Positions 1 through 9,183 of a stretch of DNA of 57,151 nucleotides are shown in pieces. How positions within the stretch are numbered: position 1 is the stretch's first letter; each line of letters starts with the position of its first letter. This DNA comes from Phycisphaerae bacterium (GTDB lineage Bacteria > Planctomycetota > Phycisphaerae > Phycisphaerales > UBA1924), in NCBI GenBank assembly GCA_016793805.1, contig JAEUIZ010000051.1, positions 1 through 57,151 of the forward strand. Direction: 5' to 3'. The notes beneath the pieces were generated by a model that saw only the letters and a list, made by a program, of their open reading frames with translations, ran no database searches and was not told the DNA's origin. The position numbers were made by a program, and so were the translations under genes.

Positions 1-2
1 CA

Positions 3-781
3 TCAAGCGTGCCCGGAGGCCCGTCCATGGTTGCAAGAGCGCCGTTGCACGGCTCCATCTGGCGGCCGAAGGAAGCGCCAAGCGCGACGTTCCGGCCCGC
101 GGCGCTCCGCCCGCCGATGCGCTCGATCACGTCCAGCGCGAGCCGCGTCGAGTGCTGCACGGACAACATCGCCGGCAGTCCGACCTCGGCCAACGGCGGG
201 TATGCGCGTCCCGGAGGCTCGCTCAAGTGGACGGACCCCGCGAACATCTTCTCGGCCAACGGGCAGTGCGCGTCCGTGTATCTCGCGGGCGAGAGCAAGA
301 CGGAGTACCTCCGAGCCGGCGGCTTCGCGCTCGACGCGTTGCCTGATGACGTGCGTGTTCGCCGGTTGGCCCTGAGGATCCGTCGCCACGCAGGCGCGGG
401 TGGCACGCTCAAGGAGGCAGCGGTCACGCTGGTCAAGGAGGACTTCACCGGCTTTGTCAATCGCGCGACAGGAAACCCGGTAGCGAGTATCTGGTTCGGC
501 GTATGGAATCCGGCGAGTTACACGCCGCGCTCCGTGACATGGCAGATCGCCGCGGGACAGGGACCAAGCGACCACACGTCGATCTTGGTCCAGACCGGCG
601 TTGGGCCGACGGGGAACCCGCAATACGTCTCTCGCTTCATCAACCCCAACCAGTTCGGCTCCGTCGTCGTGCCCATCGTCCCTGCGCCGGGGGTGGGCGC
701 CGTCGTGCTCAGGCCGCGATGGTGGCAGCGCGGAGAAAGCGCCGGCCGTCCGGCCCGCACGCCATCGATGGCCGTTGCTAG
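3..781 (+). pseudogene. chimeric, frameshifted exported-protein gene (PEP-CTERM-like C-terminus), 5' cut by window edge
   Basis: The reading frame is open from the left edge. Its second half (about 440-705) matches the C-terminal half of the exported protein at 50945-51769: both have NPASYTPRSVTWQ / TPASYSPRSVTWQ, a QFGSV segment and VPIVPAPGVG. In the expected position of the hydrophobic tail and Arg cluster the frame slips near 705-712. One extra base there would give a tail ending AAMVAARRKRR and a stop at 779-781, as in the paralog; as written the frame runs on to 1703 across the next gene. The first half (about 195-430) looks different: LKWTDPANIFSANG and a YLRAGGFAL-DALPDD segment resemble a beta-sandwich domain common in phage tail-associated proteins. 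I read this as a fusion of a phage-type domain to an exported-protein tail, plus a frameshift. Assembly error is possible. Confidence 0.5.
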
Positions 782-827
782 AAAGCACGCTCGCCGACGC
801 TCGCGGCTCCTCGCGCACGATCCGCGT

Positions 828-1628
828 CTACTTCCCGCCCCCGCCCTCGCCGCGGAAGTGCCGCATCATGTCCCGGATCATCAGTTGCCCGCGCGTCCGC
901 TGCGCCGGACTCGCGTGACCGCCCACGTTGTCCCGCATGATCGTGAACATCCGCCCGAGCGCCTGGTTCGGCGGCACGCGACCCTCCCCAGCCCGCTCCC
1001 GCTCCCGCTTCGCCTGCTCCCGAACCTCCGTCAGCCGCTGGCTGTCCGAGACGTCCCGAACCTGCCCCGCCACCCCCTCCATCGTCTTCACGAACTCCAG
1101 GAACGTGTTATCCAGGAACGCCCCCTGGTCCTCCGGCTTCACGTTCGCGTAGTCCTTCGCGTACTTGTCCCACAGGTCGATCATCAGTTTCGACGCGTTC
1201 TCCTCGATCTGCTGCCGCGCCGCGCCAGCGATCCCCGACGCGAACGCCGCCAGCAGCACCGAGTCCCCCGACGACATCGACTTCATCCGCGTCACCAACT
1301 GCCCGATCAACTCCATCCGCTTCTCGACCGGCAACTTGTTGAACTCGTCCGTCAGCAGCGTGTAGTTGAACACCTCCCCGATGTCGTCCTTCAGGTAATC
1401 CGGCTGCGGCACGGGCCTGAGCACCAGGTACGCACCCATCCCCAGCGCCACCAGCAGCACCGGGCCGCCCACCTTCAGCCCCCGCACCAGCCGACGCCGA
1501 CGCGACTCCGTCCCCGCCAGCCGATACCGGATCGACTCGACCACCTCCGACACGCTCGGCGAGCGCCGGAACCGCCGGCCCATCCGCGCCACCGTCGCCG
1601 TCATCTCAGCCCGAGTGTCCATGCTCAC
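828..1628 (-). CDS. hypothetical single-pass membrane protein
   Basis: A 266-aa protein I do not assign to a family. It has a basic N-terminal cytoplasmic stretch, one membrane segment at about residues 52-70 ([17 protein letters not shown]) and a charged, helix-rich C-terminal part ending in a glycine-rich tail. The GTG start overlaps the stop of the upstream prepilin-type gene (GTGA), so the two are likely translationally coupled. An ATG two codons further in is an alternative start. The coupling suggests a role linked to the pseudopilin, for example an envelope-assembly or anchoring factor, but this is inference from position only. Confidence 0.7.
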   Translation of the reverse strand: MSMDTRAEMTATVARMGRRFRRSPSVSEVVESIRYRLAGTESRRRRLVRGLKVGGPVLLVALGMGAYLVLRPVPQPDYLKDDIGEVFNYTLLTDEFNKLPVEKRMELIGQLVTRMKSMSSGDSVLLAAFASGIAGAARQQIEENASKLMIDLWDKYAKDYANVKPEDQGAFLDNTFLEFVKTMEGVAGQVRDVSDSQRLTEVREQAKRERERAGEGRVPPNQALGRMFTIMRDNVGGHASPAQRTRGQLMIRDMMRHFRGEGGGGK

Positions 1629-2287
1629 CCGCCCCGCCTCATGTCGGCGATGAACCGATTGATGTCATTCTGCGACAACTCCGGCGCCCAGTCCGCCCGA
1701 TAGTCCGGGTAGTACACCGCGTTCCGAGGCGGGCCGCTCCGACGCAACTTGTGCCAGTCCGCCTGATCCATCAGGATCGGCCACCGCCGGTCCGCGTCGT
1801 ACGCCTTCGTCACCGCCAGCGCCGGATCACGCATGAAGAGCACCTCCGCCAGCAGCATGAACGCCCCGGGGAAATACTCGTAACTCGTCCCGTCCGTCCG
1901 CCACACCGGCTCGAACTCCTGCGCCGAGTCCGCCGAGGCGATGTCCGATGGACACTTGTACGGATCCGACACGATGAAGAACCCGCGCTCGTCCTTCCGT
2001 GGCACCGGCGCGTCCAGGTAGTCCCCCAGCAGGTCCAGCAGCGACGGGTCCGGCCTCCCGCCACCCCCACCGCCGCCCGAGTGCAACGGCCGAACCAGCG
2101 GAAACTTCCCCTTGCTGTCGTTCAGGTACATCCCGAACCCGTTCCCGATGCTCCGAACGTTCGCCAGGCACTTGGTCCGCCGCGACGTCTCCCGGGCCGA
2201 CCCCAGCGCGGGAAGCGTGATGCTGATGAGCACCCCGATCACACTGATGACCACGAGCAGTTCGATCAGCGTGAACCCGCGTCGCAT
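1625..2287 (-). CDS. prepilin-type N-terminal cleavage/methylation domain protein
   Basis: This 220-aa protein starts with a classic type IV prepilin/pseudopilin leader: short basic MRRG, then [17 protein letters not shown], with the cleavage site before Phe and the conserved Glu at mature position 5. The hydrophobic helix would anchor it in the inner membrane until assembly by a type II secretion or pilus-like machine. Such proteins are present in large numbers in planctomycetes. The globular part carries a poly-Gly stretch (residues about 71-77) and two Cys. A GGAGG Shine-Dalgarno lies 5' of the ATG. It overlaps the downstream membrane-protein gene by 4 nt. No secretion ATPase or prepilin peptidase is nearby. 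Confidence 0.85.
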   Translation of the reverse strand: MRRGFTLIELLVVISVIGVLISITLPALGSARETSRRTKCLANVRSIGNGFGMYLNDSKGKFPLVRPLHSGGGGGGGRPDPSLLDLLGDYLDAPVPRKDERGFFIVSDPYKCPSDIASADSAQEFEPVWRTDGTSYEYFPGAFMLLAEVLFMRDPALAVTKAYDADRRWPILMDQADWHKLRRSGPPRNAVYYPDYRADWAPELSQNDINRFIADMRRGG

Positions 2288-2392
2288 GTCCGAGCCTCCG
2301 CGAACCCCCCGACCCGCTGCACCCTTCCGCCGAACCCCCCCGCCGCCGGAACCCCTGGGACCACCCCTCTTACGCCCAGATCGGGCACGCAG

Positions 2393-3283
2393 TTACTTCG
2401 GATCGTACCCCGCCGCGGATTCAAGGATCGCCCGGGCCAGCCGGTGGTTCAGCGCGTGCCCGGCCCGCGTCGCCACGATGTCCGCCCGGATCGGCCCACC
2501 CGCCAGCGCCAGGTCCCCAACTATGTCCAACACCTTGTGCCGCGCCGGCTCGTCCTCGAACCGCAACTCGTTCTCGATCGGGCCGCCCGGTCCAATAACC
2601 AGCATCTCCCGGGGGCTGATGTGCTTGAACAGCCCCATCGCCCGCATCGCCTCCGCCTCGGCCTGCAGACAGAACGTCCGCGCCGGCGCCACCTCCGTCG
2701 CGTAGTCCCGATACACCCGCGTCCCCGGGCCGTGACCGTGCTCGCTCTCGCCCGCCGGTGCCCATGCCGCGCTCTGCGCTGCGATCGGCGCGCCGGGGCC
2801 ATAGTCCAGCCGATACTCGTAGGTCGCGCCCGGACTCCGCCTCGGGTGCGCCTCGATCCGCCCGCCCTTGCCATCCTCGATCACGATCGCCTCGCGGAGC
2901 ACGATCGGTTCCACCTCGCCGCTCCCGCTCCCCGCGATCCCCGCCTCGCGCAGCGCGCGCACAAACTCGACCGCCGACCCGTCGCCGATGGGCACCTCCG
3001 GCCCGGTCGGCTCGATCGCCGCACGCCACACCCCCAGCCCCGCCAGCGCCGACAGCATGTGCTCGACCGTCAGCAGCGTCCGCCCCGCCCCGCCCGACAG
3101 GATCGTGTTCCGCGCCGGGAATCCCCCCGCAGGCAGTGATGGGGGGGGCGCCACGGCCCGCGCGTCCGCCGGCGTCCGCTCGCCGACCGCCCACACGATC
3201 GCCAATCGGTGATCCGCCGGCGTGATCCGCACCGCCCCGGGCGCGCCCGTGAACAGCCCGGTTCCCGTCACCGTCGCGGGCAT
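2393..3283 (-). CDS. lpxC: UDP-3-O-acyl-N-acetylglucosamine deacetylase
   Basis: LpxC removes the acetyl group from UDP-3-O-acyl-GlcNAc, the first committed step of lipid A synthesis, using a zinc ion. The 296-aa length fits the family. Visible zinc ligands are His75 in TVEHMLSALAGLGV and His249/Asp253 in ARHKVLDIVGDLAL, with the catalytic His276 in GHALNH; the spacing matches E. coli His79, His238, Asp242 and His265. The segment RTFCLQ is also family-typical. The ATG lies 1 nt after the lpxD stop, so the gene is the last of an ompH-lpxD-lpxC operon. An 8-G run (3141-3148) falls in a variable loop. Confidence 0.96.
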   Translation of the reverse strand: MPATVTGTGLFTGAPGAVRITPADHRLAIVWAVGERTPADARAVAPPPSLPAGGFPARNTILSGGAGRTLLTVEHMLSALAGLGVWRAAIEPTGPEVPIGDGSAVEFVRALREAGIAGSGSGEVEPIVLREAIVIEDGKGGRIEAHPRRSPGATYEYRLDYGPGAPIAAQSAAWAPAGESEHGHGPGTRVYRDYATEVAPARTFCLQAEAEAMRAMGLFKHISPREMLVIGPGGPIENELRFEDEPARHKVLDIVGDLALAGGPIRADIVATRAGHALNHRLARAILESAAGYDPK

Positions 3284-3284
3284 C

Positions 3285-4322
3285 TCAGGCGTCGCCCGCG
3301 GGGATGTTCGTCGCCTGCTCCAGCCGGCGCAGCCGCGTCGCCAGCGACAGGAGCGCCGACCAGTTGCGGAGGCACTCGCGCGCCTCGGCCGCGGGGTACC
3401 CCAGCCACGTCTGCCCCGCCGGGACGCTCCGCGTCACGCCCGAGCCCGCCCCGAGCCGCGCCCGCGGACCGATGGTCAGGTTGTCCGCCACGCCGACCTG
3501 CCCGGCCAGGATCACCCCGTCCCCGACCGTCACCGACCCCGCCAGCCCCACCTGCCCGCAGATCAGGCACGCCCGCCCGATCCGGCAGTTGTGCCCGACC
3601 TGCACGAGGTTGTCGATCTTCGTCCCGCTCCCCACCGTCGTCGACCCGAACTTCGCCCGGTCCACGCACGAGTTCGCGCCGATCTCCACCTGGTCCCCGA
3701 TCTCCACCGTCCCGATGTGCGGGACCTTTTGCAGCCCGCGCCCGTCCGGCGAGGACACGAACCCGAACCCGTCCGCTCCGATCACCACCCCGGGATGCAA
3801 CAGGCACTGCCGACCCACCACGCACCGCTCCCCGATCGACACGTGCGCGTGCAGCGTCGTCCCCGCGCCCACCGTCGCCCCTGCCCCCACGAACACCTGC
3901 GACACCAGCACCGCCCCGTCCCCGATCGTCGCCCCCGCCTCCACCACGCACATCGGCCCGATGCTCGCCCCGGCGCCAACCCTCGCCGACACGTCCACCA
4001 ACGCCGACGGATGCACGCCCGGCGCCGGCCTCGACGCCGGCGGCGCGAACAGCCCCAGCGCCTTCGTCAGCGCCATGTCCGCGTCCGGCACCACCAGCAG
4101 CGCCCGCGCCGCGGAGTCATGCCCGGGAACCTCCAACCCCCGGCTCACGATCGCCGCCCCCGCGCGCGACGATCGCCACTCCGCCGCGAACGCCGCCGAT
4201 CGAATAAACGTCAACTCCTCCGGCCCGGCACCGTCCAGCGTCCCTAGTCCACGGATCGGCCGATCCGAAGGCCCGACCAACTCCGCCCCCAGCGCCGCGG
4301 CGATGGTCCCCGTCGTGTGCAT
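3285..4322 (-). CDS. lpxD: UDP-3-O-(3-hydroxyacyl)glucosamine N-acyltransferase
   Basis: LpxD adds the N-linked hydroxyacyl chain from acyl-ACP to the product of LpxC, making the diacyl lipid A precursor. The 345-aa protein has the N-terminal uridine-binding domain (about 1-100) and then a long left-handed beta-helix of hexapeptide repeats (about 103-320), for example IGDGAVL, VGAGATVG and IGDQVEIGANS. The likely catalytic His is His244 in QVGHNCRIG, the counterpart of E. coli His239. The start ATG shares one base with the ompH stop (TGATG), so translation is coupled. A short C-terminal helix (LLSLATRLRRLEQ) completes the usual fold. Confidence 0.95.
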   Translation of the reverse strand: MHTTGTIAAALGAELVGPSDRPIRGLGTLDGAGPEELTFIRSAAFAAEWRSSRAGAAIVSRGLEVPGHDSAARALLVVPDADMALTKALGLFAPPASRPAPGVHPSALVDVSARVGAGASIGPMCVVEAGATIGDGAVLVSQVFVGAGATVGAGTTLHAHVSIGERCVVGRQCLLHPGVVIGADGFGFVSSPDGRGLQKVPHIGTVEIGDQVEIGANSCVDRAKFGSTTVGSGTKIDNLVQVGHNCRIGRACLICGQVGLAGSVTVGDGVILAGQVGVADNLTIGPRARLGAGSGVTRSVPAGQTWLGYPAAEARECLRNWSALLSLATRLRRLEQATNIPAGDA

Positions 4323-4957
4323 CACTTCTTCCCGCCCGCCGCGTACGCGTTGTTCATCCGAGTGATCAGTTGCGGCGTCAGGTCGATCCGGTCCGCCGCG
4401 TACAGCACCCGCTTGGCCGTGATGAAGTCGTTGATCCGGTCGTTCGTCTTCACCCGACCCTGCGGCCACACGATCGACCGATCATCCACCAGCACCAACT
4501 CCCAGCCCCCGTCCTTGGCCATCTTCTCCACCGCTCCCAGCGCCCGCTGATAGATCTCGAACATCGCCTCCCCGGCACGGATCTCCATCTCCTGCCCTAG
4601 CAGTTTCCGCTTGCTGTCGATCGACTGCCCCAACTCCGCCACCTTGATCGCCTTCTCCCGCGCCGCGGCCGACGACTTGTCCTTCTCCATCTCGTACTCG
4701 GCCTTGAGCCCCTTGAACTGGTCCTCCATCGCCTTCAGGTCCGCCTGCTTCTCCTTCGCCGAGCCCTCCAACTTCGTCTGCGCGTCCTTGAACTCCGTCA
4801 GCCCGTTGATCAGCCGCTGGATGTCCACCACCGCCGTCGACGTCGCCGGCGACCCCGCCGACTGCATCTCCGCGTCCGCACGAAGACCGCCCACGATCAC
4901 GGCCACCACCGTCGCCCACGCCATCACGCCGGGCATCATCCACCGTCTGCTGCTCAT
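4322..4957 (-). CDS. OmpH/Skp family periplasmic chaperone
   Basis: A 211-aa exported protein with a signal peptide (about 1-29) and a segment STAVVDIQRLINGL followed by a long coiled coil (about 55-135), rich in Lys and Glu, as in Skp/OmpH. Skp-type trimers hold unfolded outer-membrane proteins in the periplasm. The gene leads the ompH-lpxD-lpxC operon. This matches the common Gram-negative arrangement in which skp precedes lpxD, and supports a genuine outer membrane with lipid A. The C-terminal VLYAADRIDLTPQLITRMN motif is typical of planctomycete OmpH proteins. The start is chosen at the ATG directly before the signal peptide; the longer upstream frame has no such signal. Confidence 0.9.
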   Translation of the reverse strand: MSSRRWMMPGVMAWATVVAVIVGGLRADAEMQSAGSPATSTAVVDIQRLINGLTEFKDAQTKLEGSAKEKQADLKAMEDQFKGLKAEYEMEKDKSSAAAREKAIKVAELGQSIDSKRKLLGQEMEIRAGEAMFEIYQRALGAVEKMAKDGGWELVLVDDRSIVWPQGRVKTNDRINDFITAKRVLYAADRIDLTPQLITRMNNAYAAGGKK

Positions 4958-5081
4958 CGTTTGGTCCCCAAGGATCGCCTGGTGGGACGGGCCCGCCCAT
5001 GTGCGGTTCCCGGGCCACCCCAGAACCCAATCATAGGAACCCCCCCTCTTACCCGCGACCCCAACACCTCCCGTCCGCGGA

Positions 5082-5087
5082 TACCCT
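5082..5087 (+). promoter_or_regulatory. -10-like TACCCT, leaderless promoter of mutM
   Basis: TACCCT ends 5 nt before the GTG start of mutM and no Shine-Dalgarno is present, so transcription should begin at or near the start codon. Confidence 0.5.
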
Positions 5088-5092
5088 CCACC

Positions 5093-5974
5093 GTGCCCGA
5101 ACTCCCAGAGGTCGAGTCCGTCCGCAGAAGCCTCCTGCCCCATCTCCTGGGCCGCCGCGTCGCGTCCGCACGCCTCCTCCGCGCCGACATCTGCGACACC
5201 CACGATGGCACCCCTCCCACCCACGCCCACCTCCTCCGCGACGCTTCGATCGCCGAACTCCGCCGGCATGGGAAGCAACTCGCCATCCTCGCCGCCGACG
5301 GCCGCGCCCTCGTCGTCCACCTCGGCATGTCCGGTCGCCTCTTCGTCTCCCGCGACTCCACCCTCCCAACCCACGCCCACGCCCTCTGGACACTCGACTC
5401 CGACACCCGCCTCGTCTTCGAGGACCCGCGCCGATTCGGCGGCATCTGGACCCTCCCCCACCCCGACGCCCTCGCCCGCCGTTGGGCAGACCTCGGTCCC
5501 GACGCCCTCGACATCAACGGCCCCGCGCTCGAGCGCGCCCTGGCAGGCTCACGTCGGCCCGTCAAGGCCGCACTTCTTGACCAGCGCACCCTCGCCGGCG
5601 TCGGGAACATCTACGCCGACGAGGCCCTCTTCGCCGCCCGCATCGCGCCGAAAGCCCGCGCCGGCAGCATCCGCGGCATGCGCGCCGACGACCTCGCCCT
5701 CGCCATCCGCCGAGTCCTGCTCGACGCCATCTACGCCGGCGGCAGCACCCTCCGCGACTACCGCGACGGCACAGGCCAACCAGGCTCGGCCCAGAACCGC
5801 CATCAGGTCTACGCCCGCGCGGGCCTGCCCTGCCTCGCCTGCGGCACTCCTCTCCGCCAAGCCTCCATCGCCCAACGCACCACCGTCTGGTGCCCGCGCT
5901 GCCAATCCACACGCCTCGGGCAGAAGCCCAAGGCCCACCGTGCCCGACAGCGGACCCGAGTCCCTGCAGGATGA
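5093..5974 (+). CDS. mutM: bifunctional DNA-formamidopyrimidine glycosylase / AP lyase
   Basis: The enzyme excises oxidised purines (8-oxoguanine, FapyG) and cuts the abasic site. The GTG start gives the obligatory N-terminus M-PELPEVE, where Pro2 is the nucleophile and Glu3 catalytic. Lys61 in HGKQLAI corresponds to E. coli Lys57. The helix-two-turn-helix segment DQRTLAGVGNIYADEAL and the C-terminal four-Cys zinc finger (CLAC ... CPRC, near residues 243-271) are intact. Length 293 aa, slightly longer than the usual 270. No Shine-Dalgarno; a TACCCT hexamer 5 nt upstream suggests a leaderless mRNA. The upstream in-frame extension in the longest frame would bury Pro2 and is rejected. Confidence 0.96.
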   Translation: MPELPEVESVRRSLLPHLLGRRVASARLLRADICDTHDGTPPTHAHLLRDASIAELRRHGKQLAILAADGRALVVHLGMSGRLFVSRDSTLPTHAHALWTLDSDTRLVFEDPRRFGGIWTLPHPDALARRWADLGPDALDINGPALERALAGSRRPVKAALLDQRTLAGVGNIYADEALFAARIAPKARAGSIRGMRADDLALAIRRVLLDAIYAGGSTLRDYRDGTGQPGSAQNRHQVYARAGLPCLACGTPLRQASIAQRTTVWCPRCQSTRLGQKPKAHRARQRTRVPAG

Positions 5975-6259
5975 CTACTCAAAGACATAGAACCGTGGTA
6001 GTAGTAATTGTGTCCGACAACTGTGGAGAGTCAGCGGACAAGACATCGTAAACGCCTGCAAACAAAGGCATTCCGACACCTCACCAGTTGGGGACGACCT
6101 GACGGTTGGCTGACGGGTTTCGGCGCTGGCTGGTGCCTGTCTCGGTCCTCGGCCCATCCGCCCGCCGTACTCCCCCGGTCTCGGCCGCCAGCCACCGACA
6201 CCAACCGACAGTTCCTCCACGCATCGCCCACGCCGACCTGGCGCTCGCGTTCCAACGCG
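5975..6259. other. lower-GC intergenic pocket between convergent genes
   Basis: No supportable gene lies between the 3' ends of mutM and thiL. The first ~120 nt are visibly AT-richer than the surroundings, and contain an inverted repeat TGTCCG...CGGACA with an 18-nt loop at about 6011-6040 and a smaller GCCT...AGGC pair just after. These could act as a bidirectional terminator, but there is no T-run, so this is weak. Confidence 0.35.
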
Positions 6260-7198
6260 CTACTCGCCATGCTCCCAGCCCCACTCGCTGGCGTCCTCGT
6301 CTCGCCCATCGAACTCGACAACGCATGCGCCCTGTCCCGCTTCCATGCGCCCGATCCGCGTGAGCGGCACGCCCGTCGGCGTCCTGCCCCCTGCAGCCTC
6401 CGCCGTCCTTCGCCAGCGCTCGCTCGCTCCGGCCCCCACCACGAACAGCAACTCGTAGTCCTCTCCGTCGCGCATCGCCCGCCGCCAATCGACGCCCTCG
6501 TGGCTCGGCAGCGTCCCCGCCTCGACCCGCACGCGCACGCCCGAGGCCCGCGCCAGCCGTGCCGCGTCGCGCCCGAGCCCGTCCGAGAGGTCCATCATCG
6601 CCCGCAGGCCCTCGCCCAGCGCGTCGCAGAGCCACGCCGCCTCCGCCAGCCGCGGCTCGAACGTCAGGTGTCGCCCCAGCCCCGTCGCCGCGTCATAACT
6701 CCCGCCCAGACGGCCCGTCACCCACACCTCGTCCCCAGGCCGCGCCCCGCTCCGCAGCACCGGGCCCCGCGTCGCGTGCGGCAGCCCGACCACCGCGATC
6801 GAGACCGCCATCTCACTCCCGCCCGAGATGTCCCCGCCCACCAGCGGGCAGCCCCAGTGTGCCGCCCACTGAAACACCGCGTCGAAGAGTCCGTCCGCGT
6901 CGAAGGCGCTCGGCACGACCGCGCCCGCCAGCGCCGCCAGCGGCCGACCGCCCGCCGCCGCGATGTCCGAGACCGCCCGCGCCACCGCCTTGCGCCCGAT
7001 CAGATCCACCGGCGTGCCCGGACGCACGTGCCGACCCATCACGACCTGATCGACCTTCAGCAGCAGCCGCGACCCGCCGCCGTCCGCGCCGGCATCGACC
7101 ACCGCGCAGTCATGCCCCGGCCCGGCCACGACCTGCGCAAACCGCGACAACCCCGCCGAGCGGGCGTAGATCCGGGCCAGCAGGTCCGACTCGTTCAT
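6260..7198 (-). CDS. thiL: thiamine-monophosphate kinase
   Basis: ThiL phosphorylates thiamine monophosphate to thiamine pyrophosphate, the active cofactor. The 312-aa protein shows the PurM/ThiL-type fold: GHDCAVVD near residue 29, KVDQVVMGRHVRPG as the Mg/ATP-binding Asp region, IGRKAVARAVSDIAAAGG, LVGGDISGG, and MDLSDGLGRDAARL in the C-terminal half. The ATG overlaps the stop of the antiporter gene (ATGA), so it is the second gene of a coupled pair. The only other thiamine gene in the window, thiC, is about 48 kb away and unlinked. Confidence 0.95.
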   Translation of the reverse strand: MNESDLLARIYARSAGLSRFAQVVAGPGHDCAVVDAGADGGGSRLLLKVDQVVMGRHVRPGTPVDLIGRKAVARAVSDIAAAGGRPLAALAGAVVPSAFDADGLFDAVFQWAAHWGCPLVGGDISGGSEMAVSIAVVGLPHATRGPVLRSGARPGDEVWVTGRLGGSYDAATGLGRHLTFEPRLAEAAWLCDALGEGLRAMMDLSDGLGRDAARLARASGVRVRVEAGTLPSHEGVDWRRAMRDGEDYELLFVVGAGASERWRRTAEAAGGRTPTGVPLTRIGRMEAGQGACVVEFDGRDEDASEWGWEHGE

Positions 7199-9015
7199 CG
7201 CGGAAGCGTAGAGCCCGGCGTCGCATCGTCGATCTTCCACAACCGCCGCACCGCCCGGAGCACCCCTTCGATCTCGCCCGGGCTCATCCCGCGACGCTCC
7301 AGGACCCGCCGTGCCATCGCCACTCCCGCCTCGCCCTCCTCGACGATCACCGTGTTCGCCCCGGCCTCGGTGAGCGACTCCTGCTCCGCCAGGTAGCGCG
7401 CCCGCACCGTGATCTCGATCGTCGGGTTCAACTCGCGCGCCGCCAGCACCACCGATCCGCGGCCCTCGGTGTGCGGGAGCGACACCACCAGGTGCGACGC
7501 CTTGCGCACCCCCGCCAGGTCCAGCACCTCGCGCTTCGTCCCGTCGCCATAGATCGCCGGACGCCCCGCCTTGGCCAGCCCGCTCACCGTCTCCAGGTTC
7601 ATGTCCACGATCGCCGTCTGCATCCCCGAGTCGCGGAGCATCGCGTCCACCAATCGGCCCACCGGCCCATAGCCCACGATCACCGCCAGCGGGCGATCCG
7701 TCTGCGCAATCGCCGTGGCCGAGCCCTCGTTGATCGCCCCCGTCCGCCGCGCGTGCCGCGCCCCGAGCAGCCGATGGAGCCACGGGACGCCCTCGACCCG
7801 CCGCTCGATCGAGTCCAGCGACCGGAAGAGCATCGGGTTGATCGTGATCGACACCATCGCCGTGGCCACCAGCACGTTCATCGCCTCCGGGGGCAGAAGC
7901 CGATGCTCGCTGGCGACCTGCGCCAGGATGAACGAGAACTCCCCGATCTGCGCCAGCCCGATCGCCACCGTCAGCGCCGTCCGCACCGGGTACCCGCGCA
8001 GCGCCACAATCGCCAGCGCCGCCAGCGGCTTGAAGATCAGCACGATCGCCAGCCCCGCCCCCAGCAGGTGCGGATGCGTGACCACGAACGAGGGATCGAA
8101 CAGCATCCCCACCGACACGAAGAACAACACGGCGAACGCGTCGCGCATCGGGAGCACGTCCGCCGCGGCCTGGTGGCTCGCGGGCGACTGCGCCACCACG
8201 ATCCCCGCCAGGAACGCCCCCAGCGCCACCGACGCCCCGAAGATCGTCGCCGAGCCCACCGCGATCGCGATCGAGAGCACCAGCACCGTCAGCGTGAACA
8301 ACTCCGCCGACCGCTGCCGCGCCACCCACCCCAGCACCCACGGCACGACACGCGAGCCCGCCAGCAGCACGATCGCCACCAGCGCCGCCAGTTTCAGCAC
8401 CGCCCACCCGATCGTCGCCAGCCCGCTCGACCCCGCCCCTTCCGCTCCCGGCGCGCCCGCGCCCCCGACCAGCGGGACCATGACGAGCACCAGCACCGTG
8501 AGCAGGTCCTCGACGATGAGCCACCCGACGGCGACGTGCCCGTGCGGGGTGTGCAGCATCCGCCGATCCATGAGCACGCGCAGCAGGACCACCGTGCTCG
8601 CCACCGCCATCGCCATCCCGAGCACCACGCCCGCGCGGAGCGTCCAGCCCAGCAGCCCGAAGACCACCGCCGCCGCCACGGTCGCCACCAGGCTCTGCCC
8701 GATCGCCCCGGGGACCGCCACGCCCTTGACCCTCCAGAGGTCCTTGAGGTGGAAGTGCAGGCCCACCCCGAACATGAGGAGGATCACCCCGATCTCCGCC
8801 AGTTGCAGCGCGATCGCCTCGTCCCCCACGAACCCCGGCGTGTGCCGGCCGATCGCCACGCCCGCGAGCAGATACCCCACGATCGGCGAGAGCCCGAGCC
8901 GCTGCGTCAGCAGCCCGAGCACCCACGCCGCCGCGAACCCCGCCGCCAGCGTCGTCAGCAGCGAGAGGTTGTTCGCCCCCGCCGCCAGCATCGTCTGTGC
9001 CAGAACGCTCCGCAT
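7195..9015 (-). CDS. cation:proton antiporter, KefB/YbaL type (CPA2) with TrkA-N domain
   Basis: A 606-aa inner-membrane protein. Residues about 10-400 form roughly a dozen membrane helices of the Na+/H+ exchanger fold, with GYLLAGVAIGRHTPG, LAEIGVILLMFGVGLHF and FGASVALGAFLAGIVVAQS. A cytosolic TrkA-N/RCK domain follows from about residue 446 (VIVGYGPVGRL, then an acidic IVDMN at the end of the second strand), which binds NAD(H) and gates K+ efflux. Length and order fit YbaL/KefB rather than KefC with its quinone reductase partner. A GATACT hexamer lies 5 nt before the start, so the mRNA may be leaderless. It overlaps thiL by 4 nt. Confidence 0.92.
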   Translation of the reverse strand: MRSVLAQTMLAAGANNLSLLTTLAAGFAAAWVLGLLTQRLGLSPIVGYLLAGVAIGRHTPGFVGDEAIALQLAEIGVILLMFGVGLHFHLKDLWRVKGVAVPGAIGQSLVATVAAAVVFGLLGWTLRAGVVLGMAMAVASTVVLLRVLMDRRMLHTPHGHVAVGWLIVEDLLTVLVLVMVPLVGGAGAPGAEGAGSSGLATIGWAVLKLAALVAIVLLAGSRVVPWVLGWVARQRSAELFTLTVLVLSIAIAVGSATIFGASVALGAFLAGIVVAQSPASHQAAADVLPMRDAFAVLFFVSVGMLFDPSFVVTHPHLLGAGLAIVLIFKPLAALAIVALRGYPVRTALTVAIGLAQIGEFSFILAQVASEHRLLPPEAMNVLVATAMVSITINPMLFRSLDSIERRVEGVPWLHRLLGARHARRTGAINEGSATAIAQTDRPLAVIVGYGPVGRLVDAMLRDSGMQTAIVDMNLETVSGLAKAGRPAIYGDGTKREVLDLAGVRKASHLVVSLPHTEGRGSVVLAARELNPTIEITVRARYLAEQESLTEAGANTVIVEEGEAGVAMARRVLERRGMSPGEIEGVLRAVRRLWKIDDATPGSTLPR

Positions 9016-9020
9016 CCGCA

Positions 9021-9026
9021 AGTATC
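9021..9026 (-). promoter_or_regulatory. -10-like GATACT, leaderless promoter of the kefB-type gene
   Basis: GATACT on the minus strand, 5 nt before the ATG at 9015; no Shine-Dalgarno seen. Confidence 0.4.
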
Positions 9027-9183
9027 CCCGTTCGCGCCGCCCGGCCCACCACCGCCGCGAGAACTTTTCGAGATGGCCCCGAGTCGCCGCGTTCGTCCCT
9101 CGCGCGGGCCCCTCCTTGCCCCCGACTCGCATCCGTGCGACACTTCCGCCTCGGGGCCACGCGCCCCAACCCCGGAGGCCACC

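Noticed and set aside
5975..6259. tRNA or small RNA gene in the lower-GC pocket after mutM
   Set aside because: No cloverleaf or T-loop sequence could be found; only weak inverted repeats.
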